DNA of 64,000 bases from Pedococcus cremeus (GTDB lineage: Bacteria > Actinomycetota > Actinomycetes > Actinomycetales > Dermatophilaceae): assembly GCF_900111375.1 (NCBI RefSeq), contig NZ_FOHB01000002.1:274992-338991 (forward strand), read 5' to 3'. Below are positions 31,591 through 43,026 of this stretch, piece by piece. Within the stretch, counting starts at the first letter, position 1; every line of letters begins with the position of its first letter. The position numbers and the translations under genes were made by a program. Under the pieces are notes generated by a model. The model had not been told where the DNA came from. It saw nothing but the letters and a program-made list of their open reading frames with translations, and searched no databases.

Positions 31591-31623
31591 GGGCCCCGGC
31601 CACCACGAGGGTGACCGGGGCCC
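31591..31623. terminator. Strong GC hairpin between convergent genes
   Basis: GGGCCCCGG (31591-31599) pairs with CCGGGGCCC (31615-31623), extended by an inner CACC/GGTG stem after one mismatch. It lies between the cyclase fusion and katG, which converge. It is a likely bidirectional terminator without a T-run. Confidence 0.8.
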
Positions 31624-31650
31624 GCCGAGCGCGTCAGGTGACGGTGGACG

Positions 31651-34408
<2,758 letters not shown>

Positions 34409-34423
34409 GCCTGCAGTCTTGCC

Positions 34424-34446
34424 GATTATCTGGAATGAATCAAGAA
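34424..34446 (-). promoter_or_regulatory. FurA operator and promoter of furA-katG
   Basis: An unusually AT-rich stretch for this sequence. On the minus strand it reads TTGATTCATTCC followed by AGATAAT, closely like the FurA box upstream of mycobacterial furA (TTGACTCATTCC). GATAAT is the probable -10, giving a leader of about 15 bases before the GTG at 34408. Confidence 0.7.
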
Positions 34447-34506
34447 GTGATGGCCCGTGTCCCACGTCGGCGAGTGGCCCTGGGGGGTCTTGCCGACGAA
34501 ACGGAG

Positions 34507-34869
34507 CTACCGCCGCTGGGCGTAGGACGGTGATGCCCCGAAGTCGACCACCACACAAGCCTCCTCGCCCACGACCCAGGCATCGTGGCCGGGCTCGATC
34601 CGGGCCGCATCGCCCGGTCCCACCTCGCCCTCGGTGCCGTCGTCCATGCGCAGGTGCATGCGCCCGGACAGCACGTAGAGGAGGTGGGGCGACTGGCACA
34701 CCTCCGTGCCGGCGATCGGGGCGACGTGCTCCGACCAGCGCCACCCCGGTTCGAAGCGGCCCCGCAGGACGGTGCTGTCCGCCAGGCTCACCACCTCGGC
34801 GGCCCCCTTGTCCGTGAAGGGACGCACCTCCTCGGGACTGTCGAAGCTCTTGGACTCGAGTCCGGCCAT
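34507..34869 (-). CDS. Small cupin domain protein
   Basis: A 120-residue single cupin. The first motif region is RWSEHVAPIAGTEVCQSPHLLYVLSGRM, and the second is IEPGHDAWVVGEEACVVVDFG, with His and Glu placed for metal binding. ATG at 34869 has a very good GGAGGAGG ribosome site. It may bind a small ligand or act as an anti-oxidant accessory protein; no function can be assigned. It is upstream of furA on the same strand but separated from it by 98 bases containing the Fur operator, so it is probably an independent transcript. Confidence 0.8.
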   Translation of the reverse strand: MAGLESKSFDSPEEVRPFTDKGAAEVVSLADSTVLRGRFEPGWRWSEHVAPIAGTEVCQSPHLLYVLSGRMHLRMDDGTEGEVGPGDAARIEPGHDAWVVGEEACVVVDFGASPSYAQRR

Positions 34870-35039
34870 CTCTGCCTCCTCCGCTCACCTCGAGGCTAGG
34901 CGCCGCGGCCACGCCGGCCGATGGCTCGAGCGGGTGGTTTCGCGTCAGGGACCAAGGGCCGTATGCCGCCCGCTTCCCGGGGCGTATCGTGCGAGACGCA
35001 GACCGGGGGCGGCGCCGCCCGTCGACGCAAGGAGTGCAG

Positions 35040-35528
35040 ATGACCGCCTTCACGGTGTGGAAGTTCGATTCCCCGGACGGCGCGGACCGCGCCGCCCAGG
35101 TGCTCACCCGGGCCGCCTCCGAGGGGATGGTGAAGATCCTCGACCACGCCGTCGTGTCCTGGCCCCCGGGGGAGGCCCGACCGACGACGAGGCACAGCCA
35201 CGACGAGACGGTGCGCGGCACCGGCTTGGGCGCCTTCTGGGGAGTCCTGGTCGGGGCCTTGTTCTTCGTGCCCGTCGTGGGTGGCGTCGCCGGAGCGGCG
35301 ATCGGGGCGCTGGCCAAGGCCACCGAGGACACCGGCATCACCAAGGAGCAGCTCCAGACCATCCGCACCGAGGTGACCGAAGGCACCTCGGCCCTGTTCG
35401 TGGTGACCGAGGCCGGCGACCTCGACCGGCTGGGGGAGCGCTTCCACGGTCTGTCGAAGAAGCTGATCGCGACCAACCTGACCGACGCCGAGCGCACCGT
35501 GCTGCTGGACACCTTCGGCGGCCGCTGA
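35040..35528 (+). CDS. DUF1269 family protein with glycine-rich membrane segment
   Basis: A 162-residue protein of the DUF1269 family. Residues 1-45 resemble a ferredoxin-like fold (FTVWKFDSPDGADRAAQVL); a glycine-rich hydrophobic segment (GLGAFWGVLVGALFFVPVVG, then VAGAAIGALAKA) is probably a membrane hairpin; the C-terminus (TEGTSALFVVTEAGDLD) is conserved. Family members are often stress induced, but the function is unknown. ATG at 35040 has AAGGAG seven bases upstream. A TATCGT box at 34983-34988 is a possible -10. Confidence 0.8.
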   Translation: MTAFTVWKFDSPDGADRAAQVLTRAASEGMVKILDHAVVSWPPGEARPTTRHSHDETVRGTGLGAFWGVLVGALFFVPVVGGVAGAAIGALAKATEDTGITKEQLQTIRTEVTEGTSALFVVTEAGDLDRLGERFHGLSKKLIATNLTDAERTVLLDTFGGR

Positions 35529-35530
35529 CC

Positions 35531-35553
35531 GCTCGGCCCGCGCCGGACCGAGC
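35531..35553. terminator. Possible hairpin between convergent genes
   Basis: GCTCGG (35531-35536) can pair with CCGAGC (35548-35553) across an 11-base loop, in the 45-base gap between the DUF1269 and Hsp70-like stops. The stem is short, so this is tentative. Confidence 0.35.
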
Positions 35554-35573
35554 CCCACCAGGTCGGCCCGAGC

Positions 35574-37151
35574 TCACGCCTGGAGCACGTGCTCCTGCCG
35601 GTAGCCGGTGCCCGTGTCGGTGATGGTGACCGAGACGATGCCCGCCGGGTCGACGGTGTAGCGCTCCTCGACGACCGGCCCGGCCTGCCGCACGATGGGC
35701 GTGCCGCGCAGCGCCTCCGCCGCCGAGGCGGGGTCGGTGCCGGCCGTCGACCGGGCCTGCAGGTCCGGGTCGAAGGGGAAGACGATCTCTGCGACCGGGG
35801 CGAGGTCGCCGCGCGGCTCGCCCTGGTCGTCGACGCCGGAGTACTCCACGAAGCGGAACCAGCCGATGTTGTGGGCGGCCTGGTACCGGCGGGTGACGAC
35901 CACCGGTTCGGCGTCCGACGGCGCACCCACGACCTCGGCGGTGAGCAGCGACCGGTCGAGCACGGGGTCGAAGGAGACCGCGGCGCCACCCTCGCGCTCG
36001 CGGAAGACGCCGAAGCCGCGCGAGAGCCGGTCGCGGAGGGTGAACCCGGCGGTGCGGTCGGCGGCGATGGCCAGGCCCACGGCGGTCGAGGCGCTGGGCA
36101 GCGGCGCGCGGTGCACCCGCCGGCCGAACCGCGCCCGCAGCAGGCGTGGCACCAGGGGAAGGGCGCTCGCGCCGCCCACGATGTAGATGCCGGCAACCCC
36201 CTCGAGGTCGGCGGCGTCGTCGCCGGCCGTGCCGAGGCTGCTCACCAGGGGCTCGATCGCCTCGGTGGTCGCGTCGACGAGCGGCGTTGCGGCGGTGTAG
36301 AAGTCGTCGACCGCCACGGTGACCACCTCGGCCTCGTCGCCCGGCACCTCGATGCTCAGCCGGCGCGACTGCGGGCTGACCCGTTCCTTGGCCTCGCGGC
36401 ACTCGTCGAGCAGCGTCGCCCACTGGCGGTCGGAGAGCTGGCGGCGGGTCCGCCCCGCCTGCTCGAGCGCGACCGTGGCGAGCACCTCGTCGAAGTCCTC
36501 ACCGCCCAGCCGGTTGACGCCGAACGAGTCCAGCACCTCGTGCGCCGTGCCCTCGAGCTGCACCAGTGAGGCGTCGAAGGTCCCGCCGCCGAGGTCGTAG
36601 ACGATGACGAGGTTGCGCCGCGAGGTGATCGACCGTGCCTGGCGGTGGGCGAACTCGAAGCTGGCCGCGGACGGCTCGTTGACCATGCCGACGACGTCGA
36701 AGCCGGCCCGGCGGCACGCCTCCAGGGTGAGGAACCGCTGGGCGCTGTTGGCCTGGGCCGGGACGCCCAGCACGGTGCGGGGCGCGCCGGCGGGGTCGAG
36801 CATCCCCTGGGCGCTGGACGCGGTCGCCAGCGCCTCACGCAGCGCGCCGAAGAAGCCGGTCAGCACCTCCAGCAGCCGGACGTCGCGGCTCCCGACGCGC
36901 AGCACCGTCTCGGGGCTGGCGCTCGGCTCGGCCAGGGTGCGCTTGAACGACCGCACGAGGGGGGCGCCGCGCCGTGCGGCCTCCAGGGCCGCGAAGCCGA
37001 AGACCAGGGTGCCCGCGTCGTCGGCCACCACCGTCGGGAAGTGGTCGTGCGCGTCGCCGAGCTCGTCGTCGAACGCCACGACGGGGTAGTTGCCGCGGTC
37101 CGAGAGGGCGACGACGGTGTGCGTGGTGCCGAAATCGAGGCCCAGGTCCAT
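35574..37151 (-). CDS. Hsp70 family protein
   Basis: A 525-residue actin-fold ATPase. The phosphate-1 loop GLDFGTTHTVVAL starts at residue 4, phosphate-2 is VYDLGGGTFDASLV, and the adenosine motif is YIVGGASALPLV. The C-terminal 140 residues are beta-rich but do not form a canonical DnaK lid, and the protein is about 100 residues shorter than DnaK. No dnaJ or grpE lies nearby, so this is a specialised Hsp70 relative rather than the housekeeping chaperone. ATG at 37151 lies seven bases after minus-strand TAGCCT (37164-37159), so it is probably leaderless. It is divergent from the DUF3072 gene. Confidence 0.88.
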   Translation of the reverse strand: MDLGLDFGTTHTVVALSDRGNYPVVAFDDELGDAHDHFPTVVADDAGTLVFGFAALEAARRGAPLVRSFKRTLAEPSASPETVLRVGSRDVRLLEVLTGFFGALREALATASSAQGMLDPAGAPRTVLGVPAQANSAQRFLTLEACRRAGFDVVGMVNEPSAASFEFAHRQARSITSRRNLVIVYDLGGGTFDASLVQLEGTAHEVLDSFGVNRLGGEDFDEVLATVALEQAGRTRRQLSDRQWATLLDECREAKERVSPQSRRLSIEVPGDEAEVVTVAVDDFYTAATPLVDATTEAIEPLVSSLGTAGDDAADLEGVAGIYIVGGASALPLVPRLLRARFGRRVHRAPLPSASTAVGLAIAADRTAGFTLRDRLSRGFGVFREREGGAAVSFDPVLDRSLLTAEVVGAPSDAEPVVVTRRYQAAHNIGWFRFVEYSGVDDQGEPRGDLAPVAEIVFPFDPDLQARSTAGTDPASAAEALRGTPIVRQAGPVVEERYTVDPAGIVSVTITDTGTGYRQEHVLQA

Positions 37152-37244
37152 GCGCCCAAGGCTAGGCGGAGGCGGCGGGCGGCCGACTCGAGGGCCGGTC
37201 GTTGGACGAGGCACCTGTCGGCGACCCGGCATAGCGTGGCCGTC

Positions 37245-37532
37245 ATGACTCAGCAGACTCCGCAGCAGGACAACGGCCGGGCGGCCGAGGGGGACACCTC
37301 GGTGGAGGAGCAGCAGGAGACCCTCGGGGCCTCCGAGCCGCAGGCCGACGCGTCACTGGAGAAGGACCCGAGCGAGTGGGTCAGCGGGGACGACCCGATG
37401 ACCCCGGCCCAGCGCAGCTACCTCGACACGCTGGCGCGGCAGGCCGGCGAGGAGCTGCCGGCCGACCTGAGCAAGGCCGAGGCGTCCGAGCACATCGACC
37501 GGCTGCGCCGCAGCACCGGCCAGCCCGGCTGA
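37245..37532 (+). CDS. DUF3072 family protein
   Basis: A 95-residue protein. The first half is Gln/Glu-rich and probably disordered; the C-terminal 45 residues (MTPAQRSYLDTLARQAGEEL to HIDRLRRSTGQ) are the DUF3072 helical domain, which resembles the small SAP-like DNA-associated helix pairs of actinobacteria. Function is unknown. ATG at 37245 lies seven bases after TAGCGT (37232-37237), fitting a leaderless transcript. It converges with the next gene, stop to stop, with four bases between. Confidence 0.8.
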   Translation: MTQQTPQQDNGRAAEGDTSVEEQQETLGASEPQADASLEKDPSEWVSGDDPMTPAQRSYLDTLARQAGEELPADLSKAEASEHIDRLRRSTGQPG

Positions 37533-37536
37533 CCGG

Positions 37537-38250
37537 TCAGCGGCGCGGCGCGGTGCGCCTGAGGTCGACGGCCACCAGCACCGCCGAGGCACCGAGGGTC
37601 AGCCACGTCAGGGCGAGGGCGGTGACCTCGAAGCGGTACCCCAGCGCGGACCGGTAGGCCAGCGCGCAGGCGACCAGCGCCACGAGCGTCAGGGCGCCGC
37701 CTGCCAGCAGCGTCCACCCGGCGGCGCCTGCCACCCCTCGGCGCCTGCCGGCCAGCGCCGAGCCCAGCAGCACGAACGCCAGGCCCCACACGGCATACCC
37801 CACGTCCTCGAGGGCGATGAAGAGCCCGTGGGGGTTGTACTGCGACCACAGCACGAGGTCACCGCCCTCGCCGGCCAGCAGGGCCGGCTGCACCACCGCG
37901 AGCTGTATGCCGTAGTCCGCCACCAGCAGGGTCGTCGCCGCCGTGCCGAGCAGCACACCCGTGTGGCTGGCCATCGCCCGCCCGTCGGCGGCCAGGCCGT
38001 GGACCGTGACGGCCAGGGCGACCGCGGCGAGCAGGAGTACGAGCATGGCGTACATCCACCAGTAGTCGCGCGGCACGAACGACGCCGCGTCGGTCCACGG
38101 CCTCGTGAGGCAGCCGGTGCTGCAGTACGGGCCCGAGCGGGGTGGCGTCGTCACGGCGAGAGCGGCGGAGATGACCACGGCCACGACCACCGTGACCGCG
38201 GTTGCCACGCCGAAGCGCCGACCCCCCGGCGTCCTCCCCACGTCCGCCAT
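37537..38250 (-). CDS. Six-helix membrane protein of unknown function
   Basis: A 237-residue membrane protein with six predicted helices (first at about residues 15-35, last near 205-230). A loop after the first helix carries two cysteines (YCSTGCLTRPW) and looks extracytoplasmic. I do not recognise the family with confidence. ATG at 38250 has GGAG just upstream, though the spacing is tight; another in-frame ATG lies at 38292, so the start is uncertain. It is divergent from the aldo/keto reductase operon. Confidence 0.65.
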   Translation of the reverse strand: MADVGRTPGGRRFGVATAVTVVVAVVISAALAVTTPPRSGPYCSTGCLTRPWTDAASFVPRDYWWMYAMLVLLLAAVALAVTVHGLAADGRAMASHTGVLLGTAATTLLVADYGIQLAVVQPALLAGEGGDLVLWSQYNPHGLFIALEDVGYAVWGLAFVLLGSALAGRRRGVAGAAGWTLLAGGALTLVALVACALAYRSALGYRFEVTALALTWLTLGASAVLVAVDLRRTAPRR

Positions 38251-38419
38251 GTCTCCACGCTCGGCGCGGCACGCGGCGGTGGGGAGTGCCAAAGGTCCTC
38301 GCCGCGTGGCCGCGACACATCAGAAGAAGTGCGACAGATCGGGAGAATCGGGAACATCTGGGACGGCCACGGACTTTGCCCTCACGACGACCTCGAACCC
38401 GACGAACAGGAGTGAAGAC

Positions 38420-39292
38420 ATGAAGCAGCGCATCATCGGTGACCTCAAGGTCGGCAGCATCGGCCTCGGCGGCATGCCGATGTCGATCGAGGGACGGCCC
38501 GACGAGGACCGCTCGGTGGCGACGATCCACGCCGCCCTGGACGCCGGTGTCACGCTCATCGACACCGCGGACGCCTACCACCAGCACGCCGACGAGGTCG
38601 GCCACAACGAGGAGCTCATCGCCAAGGCCCTGAGGTCGTGGGGCGGCGACACCTCCGGCGTCGTGGTCGCCACCAAGGGCGGCCACCTGCGCCCGGGCGA
38701 CGGCTCGTGGACCCAGAACGGTGACCCGGCCTACCTCAAGCAGGCGGCCAGGGACTCCGCACGGCGGCTCGGGGTCGAGGCCATCGGCCTGTACCAGTAC
38801 CACCGCCCCGACCCGAAGGTGCCGTACGCCGAGTCGGTCGGCGCACTGGTGGAGCTGCTGGAGGAGGGCGTCATCGTGCGCGCCGGCATCTCCAACGCCT
38901 CGGTGGCCCAGATCGACGAGGCCAACGAGGTCCTCGGCGGACGGCTGGTCTCGGTGCAGAACCAGTTCTCGCCGGCCTTCCTCTCCAGCCGCGAGGAGCT
39001 CGACCACTGCGCGGGGCTCGGCATCGCGTTCCTGCCGTGGAGCCCGCTCGGCGGCATCTCCAACGCGGCGGAGCTCGGGACCAAGCACGCGGAGTTCGCC
39101 GAGGTCGCGAAGCGCCACGGGGTCAGCCCGCAGCAGGTCACCCTGGCGTGGGAGCTCTCCCTCGCCGACGTGGTCATCCCGATCCCGGGTGCCTCACGGC
39201 CCACCTCCATCCAGGACTCGGCGCAGGCCGCCGAGCTCGAGCTCAGTGCCGAGGACCTCGAGAAGCTGAACGGCGCTACGCTCGCCCCGTGA
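38420..39292 (+). CDS. Aldo/keto reductase
   Basis: A 290-residue NADPH-dependent reductase. The catalytic tetrad is in LIDTADAYHQHADEVGHNEEL (Asp, Tyr), VVVATKGG (Lys) and LYQYHRPD (His); the C-terminal IPIPGASRPTSIQDS binds NADPH. It is a separate subfamily from the reductase at 26757. ATG at 38420 has AGGAG seven bases upstream. Its TGA overlaps the GTG of a small membrane-protein gene. Substrate unknown; a general carbonyl detoxification role is likely. Confidence 0.93.
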   Translation: MKQRIIGDLKVGSIGLGGMPMSIEGRPDEDRSVATIHAALDAGVTLIDTADAYHQHADEVGHNEELIAKALRSWGGDTSGVVVATKGGHLRPGDGSWTQNGDPAYLKQAARDSARRLGVEAIGLYQYHRPDPKVPYAESVGALVELLEEGVIVRAGISNASVAQIDEANEVLGGRLVSVQNQFSPAFLSSREELDHCAGLGIAFLPWSPLGGISNAAELGTKHAEFAEVAKRHGVSPQQVTLAWELSLADVVIPIPGASRPTSIQDSAQAAELELSAEDLEKLNGATLAP

Positions 39293-39477
39293 ACCGTGGC
39301 TTGGCCCTCGCGCTGGGCGTCGTGCTGCTGCTCGTCGGTGCCCTGTGGACCCTGCAGGGGCTGGGCTACGTCGGCGGCAGTCCCATGACCGGGGTGACGT
39401 TCTGGGCCGTGGTCGGCCCGCTGGTCGCCCTGCTGGGCCTCCTGCTGGCCGTCCTGGGCGGGCGCAAGCGCACCTGA
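39289..39477 (+). CDS. Small two-helix membrane protein (62 residues)
   Basis: A short membrane protein with two predicted helices (LALALGVVLLLVGALWTLQG and TFWAVVGPLVALLGLLLAVL) and a basic C-terminus GGRKRT. The GTG at 39289 overlaps the upstream stop and also lies six bases after a TACGCT box (39277-39282) inside the reductase gene, so it may be both coupled and leaderless. Similar tiny membrane proteins are common in actinobacteria; no function is known. A strong hairpin follows. Confidence 0.75.
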   Translation: MNRGLALALGVVLLLVGALWTLQGLGYVGGSPMTGVTFWAVVGPLVALLGLLLAVLGGRKRT

Positions 39478-39484
39478 CGACGAC

Positions 39485-39514
39485 GACCCCGGCCGCCGGA
39501 AGGCGGCCGGGGTC
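39485..39514. terminator. Perfect 13-base-pair hairpin between convergent genes
   Basis: A perfect 13-base stem (39485-39497 with 39502-39514) closes a GGAA tetraloop. It lies eight bases after the small membrane-protein gene and before the convergent alcohol dehydrogenase stop. This is a very likely bidirectional terminator. Confidence 0.85.
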
Positions 39515-39536
39515 GGCGCGTTCTGCGGTCGGTGGG

Positions 39537-40679
39537 TCAGCCGGCGGGGCGCAGCAGGACCTTGGTCCAGCCGTCGTCGCGACGGTCGAAGTGCTGGTAG
39601 CCGGACACCGCCTCGGTGAGCGGCAGCTCGTGGGAGACGATGAACGACGGCGTCGCACGGCCCGCGATGATGAGGTCGCGCAGCTGCCGGTTGTAGCGCT
39701 TCACCGGCGCCTGCCCGGTGCCCATGCTCTGGCCCTTGGTGAAGAACTGGCCGTACTGCCAGCCGATCCTGCCCTCCTTGGCCCCCTCGTCCCTGGCGCC
39801 GGGGTCCTCGGGAACGTAGACGCCGACCACCCCGATGCCACCGGTGGTGCGCACGCTCCTGACCAGGTTGTCGAGCACCAGCTCGGGGTGCTCCTCGCCG
39901 CTGTGGTCGTGGGCCTGGTAGCCGACGGCCTCCACCCCTCGGTCGACGCCGATGCCATGCGTGGCGTCGAGGAGCTGCTCGGCCGGGTCGCCCCTGCTGA
40001 AGTCGACGGGCGTGGCTCCGATCGACTCCGCCAGCTTCAGGCGGTCGGGCTGCTGGTCGACCACGAACACCTCCGTCGCGCCGCGGATCATGGCGCTGTG
40101 CGCGGCCATCAGCCCGACCGGGCCGCCGCCGAACACCGCCACGCGGTCGCCGGGCTGGAAGCCGGAGAGCTCCACGCCGTGCCAGCCGGTGGGGAAGATG
40201 TCCGAGAGCATCGTGAAGTCGTTCTCGTACTCCTCGCCCTCCGGCAGCTCGAGGAGGTTGAAGTCTGCGAAGGGGACGCGGAGCAGCTCGGCCTGCCCAC
40301 CGGCATACGGGCCCATGTTGGCGTAGCCGTAGGCGCCGCCGTCGACGCCCTCGGTGGGGTTGGTGCGCGTGCAGAACGAGGTCCAGCCGGTGGTGCAGTT
40401 GCGGCAGGAGCCGCAGGCGATGTTGAACGGCACGGAGACGCGGTCGCCGACCTTGACGCGGGTGACGCCGGGCCCGACCTCCTCGACGACGCCCATGTTC
40501 TCGTGGCCGAGGACCTTGCCCTCCTCGACGGAGGTGCGGCCCTCGTACATGTGCAGGTCCGAGCCGCAGATGTTGGTGGTGGTGATGCGCACGACCGCGT
40601 CGGTCGGCGCCTCGATGGTGGGTTCCGCCACGTCCTCGACGGAGACGGAGTGGGGTCCGCGGTAGACGACGGCCTTCAT
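39537..40679 (-). CDS. Zinc-dependent alcohol dehydrogenase (formaldehyde-dehydrogenase-like)
   Basis: A 380-residue medium-chain dehydrogenase. Catalytic zinc ligands are in NICGSDLHMYEG and LGHENMGVV; the structural zinc has four Cys in CGSCRNCTTGWTSFC; the NAD motif is VFGGGPVGLMAA. The sequence type is that of glutathione-independent formaldehyde dehydrogenases and related threonine or sorbitol dehydrogenases. ATG at 40679 follows AAAGGA. It may oxidise formaldehyde or a short alcohol or polyol with NAD. It stands alone between terminators. Confidence 0.9.
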   Translation of the reverse strand: MKAVVYRGPHSVSVEDVAEPTIEAPTDAVVRITTTNICGSDLHMYEGRTSVEEGKVLGHENMGVVEEVGPGVTRVKVGDRVSVPFNIACGSCRNCTTGWTSFCTRTNPTEGVDGGAYGYANMGPYAGGQAELLRVPFADFNLLELPEGEEYENDFTMLSDIFPTGWHGVELSGFQPGDRVAVFGGGPVGLMAAHSAMIRGATEVFVVDQQPDRLKLAESIGATPVDFSRGDPAEQLLDATHGIGVDRGVEAVGYQAHDHSGEEHPELVLDNLVRSVRTTGGIGVVGVYVPEDPGARDEGAKEGRIGWQYGQFFTKGQSMGTGQAPVKRYNRQLRDLIIAGRATPSFIVSHELPLTEAVSGYQHFDRRDDGWTKVLLRPAG

Positions 40680-40848
40680 GAGGATCCTTTCGTTGGGTGC
40701 GGTCCTGCCATCCTCAGCCGACGCCGGGGCAGTCGCATCTCAGCCCGCCGCAGGCAGCACCCGCTGACGCAGAGGCGGTATGCCGCGTGGACGCGTTCAT
40801 CCGTGGGGGATGGGGTGAGGACCCTGCAGGACCGTCACGATCGGGACC

Positions 40849-43026
40849 GTGGACAGCAACCACGCGCGTACGCGGCCGTCGCGCACGGCGACCGGCTGGC
40901 GCCTGCTGCGCGGCCGCCGGCTGAGCAGCTGGGGCGAGGTGTGGCGGCTCCTGGCGAGCCTGGTCCTGTCGTGGCTGCTGCTGTCGCTGACCATCTGGGT
41001 CATGCCGGGGGTCAGCGCGGCTGCCCGGCTCGACGTGCTCGTGGCGGCCGCCGTGCTCGGCGTGCTCACCGCCGTCCTGCGCCCGCTGGTGACCTCGCTC
41101 GCGCTGGTGGTCGGCTGGGTCGGCGTGCTCGTGGCCAGCGTCTTCGCGGAGGCGCTGCTCTTCTACGGCGCGCTCACCCTGGCGCCGGGCATCACCGTCG
41201 ACGGCTTCTGGGACGCGTTCTGGGCGTCGTGGCTGTTCTCCCTGCTCGTCAACGTGGCCAACTGGCTGGTGTCGGCCGGTGACGACACCGCCTTCCTCAG
41301 CAACCTGCTCCGGCAGACACAGCACGTGCGCGCGGCCGCCACCCCGACGACGGTGCCGGGCGTGGTCTTCGTCCAGATCGACGGGCTGTCGGCACCGCTG
41401 CTGCAGTGGGCGCTGCGCAGCGGCGACCTGCCCACCCTGAGCCGGTGGGTGCGCTCGGGCACGCACACGCCCAGGACCTGGCACGTCCAGCTGCCGTCGA
41501 CCACCCCGGCCAGCCAGGCCGGGCTCCTGCACGGCGCCAGCGGCGAGATCCCGGCCTTCCGCTGGTACGAGAAGGAGGCGGGGCGGCTGCTCGTGGCCAA
41601 CCACCCCCGCGACGCGCAGGTCATCCAGGAGCGGCTGACGGACGGGCACGGCCTGCTCGCCGACGACGGGGCGAGCATCTCGAACATCTTCAGCGGCGAC
41701 GCCTCGACGACCCTGCTGACGATGAGCGCGGTGAGCGACCGGGCCGTCCGGCACGGACCGTCGCGCGGGTACGCCACCTACTTCATCAACCCGTACGGGC
41801 TGTCGCGCTCTCTGGTGCTGTCCGTGGGCGAGATGGTCAAGGAGCGCCACCAGGGCCGGCGCCAGCGGCGTCGTTCGGTGGAGCCGCGCATCGACCGGCA
41901 CGGGTCCTACGTGCTGCTGCGCGCCGTGACCAACGTGCTGCTCCGCGACGTCAATGCCGCCCTGATCGTCGAGCAGATGATGGCCGGGCGGTCGTCCATC
42001 TACTGCGACTTCACCGACTACGACGAGATCGCCCACCACGCCGGGCCGACCCGGCCCGAGTCGCTGGCCTCCCTGGCCGGGCTCGACCACCTGATCGGGG
42101 TGCTGGAGACGGCGGCCGAGCAGGCGCCCCGGCCGTACCAGTTCGTGGTGCTCTCCGACCACGGACAGAGCCAGGGGGCGACCTTCCGACAGCGGCACGG
42201 CCAGACCCTGGAGGAGCTGGTGCGCGACCTCCTGGCCGGGCGTGAGGGCACCGTCACCGCGGCCACCGGGGTGGGGGAGACGGCTGGTCCGGCCAACACC
42301 CTGCTGTCGTCGGTGGGGCAGGAGAAGGGGCTCACGGCCAAGGCGGTCCGACGGGCGACGCGTGAACGGTCGGTGGGCGACGAGGTGCACCTGGAGGACA
42401 GCTCCTCCTCGGTCGAGACGGCTGCCGGTGCCGGCCCCCAGGGGAAGGGCGACGTGGTGGTGATCGCGTCGGGAAACCTCGCCATGGTGTGGCTGACCCG
42501 CTTCCCCGGCCGCATGACCCTGGAGCAGCTCGACGCCGAACACCCGGGGCTGGTGGCGGCGCTCGTCTCCCACCCCGGCATCGGCTACGTCGTGGTGCGG
42601 TCCGAACGCCACGGAGACCTCGTGCTGGGGCGCGACGGCACGCGGTTCCTCGACGAGGACCGCGTCGAGGGGCGCGACCCGCTGGCGCCCTTCGGTGAAA
42701 AGGCCGTCCGGGAGGTGCGCCGCCACGCCCGGCTGGCCCACGTCGGCGACCTGGTCGTCAACAGCCCGCTCTACCCCGGCACCGACGAGGTTGCCGCCTA
42801 CGAGGAGCTGGTCGGCAACCACGGCGGGCTGGGCGGCTGGCAGACCGAGGGCGTGCTGGTCCACCCGGCTGCGTGGCCCCTCGACCAGGACGTGCCGCTG
42901 GAGGGCGCCGACGCCGTGCACCACCAGCTGGTGCAGTGGCTGCGCGGGCTCGGCCACCGGGCGCGGCTGGAGGAGCCTGCCGCCGTCAGCCGCGGTGTCC
43001 CTCCCGGTCCCACGTCGACGCCGTGA
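40849..43026 (+). CDS. Membrane-anchored phosphodiesterase/nucleotide pyrophosphatase with holin-like N-terminus
   Basis: A 725-residue fusion. Residues about 30-150 hold four membrane helices of the Phage_holin_4 type (VWRLLASLVLSWLLLSLTIW onward). Residues about 165 to 680 are an alkaline-phosphatase-superfamily phosphodiesterase: metal site VVFVQIDGLSAPLL, nucleophile region PSTTPASQAGLLHG, the second metal site DYDEIAHHAGP and VLSDHGQSQGATF. A long linker (about 480-540) is low in conservation. The catalytic domain is probably tethered to the membrane. GTG at 40849 gives the complete first helix. The holin part is a fixed membrane anchor in actinobacteria and not evidence of a prophage. 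Its last 41 bases overlap the acyl-CoA ligase gene tail to tail. Confidence 0.85.
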   Translation: MDSNHARTRPSRTATGWRLLRGRRLSSWGEVWRLLASLVLSWLLLSLTIWVMPGVSAAARLDVLVAAAVLGVLTAVLRPLVTSLALVVGWVGVLVASVFAEALLFYGALTLAPGITVDGFWDAFWASWLFSLLVNVANWLVSAGDDTAFLSNLLRQTQHVRAAATPTTVPGVVFVQIDGLSAPLLQWALRSGDLPTLSRWVRSGTHTPRTWHVQLPSTTPASQAGLLHGASGEIPAFRWYEKEAGRLLVANHPRDAQVIQERLTDGHGLLADDGASISNIFSGDASTTLLTMSAVSDRAVRHGPSRGYATYFINPYGLSRSLVLSVGEMVKERHQGRRQRRRSVEPRIDRHGSYVLLRAVTNVLLRDVNAALIVEQMMAGRSSIYCDFTDYDEIAHHAGPTRPESLASLAGLDHLIGVLETAAEQAPRPYQFVVLSDHGQSQGATFRQRHGQTLEELVRDLLAGREGTVTAATGVGETAGPANTLLSSVGQEKGLTAKAVRRATRERSVGDEVHLEDSSSSVETAAGAGPQGKGDVVVIASGNLAMVWLTRFPGRMTLEQLDAEHPGLVAALVSHPGIGYVVVRSERHGDLVLGRDGTRFLDEDRVEGRDPLAPFGEKAVREVRRHARLAHVGDLVVNSPLYPGTDEVAAYEELVGNHGGLGGWQTEGVLVHPAAWPLDQDVPLEGADAVHHQLVQWLRGLGHRARLEEPAAVSRGVPPGPTSTP

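Noticed and set aside
40849-41300. Prophage remnant suggested by a holin-like domain
   Set aside because: No integrase, capsid or lysis gene is present; the domain is fused in frame to an enzyme and serves as a membrane anchor.
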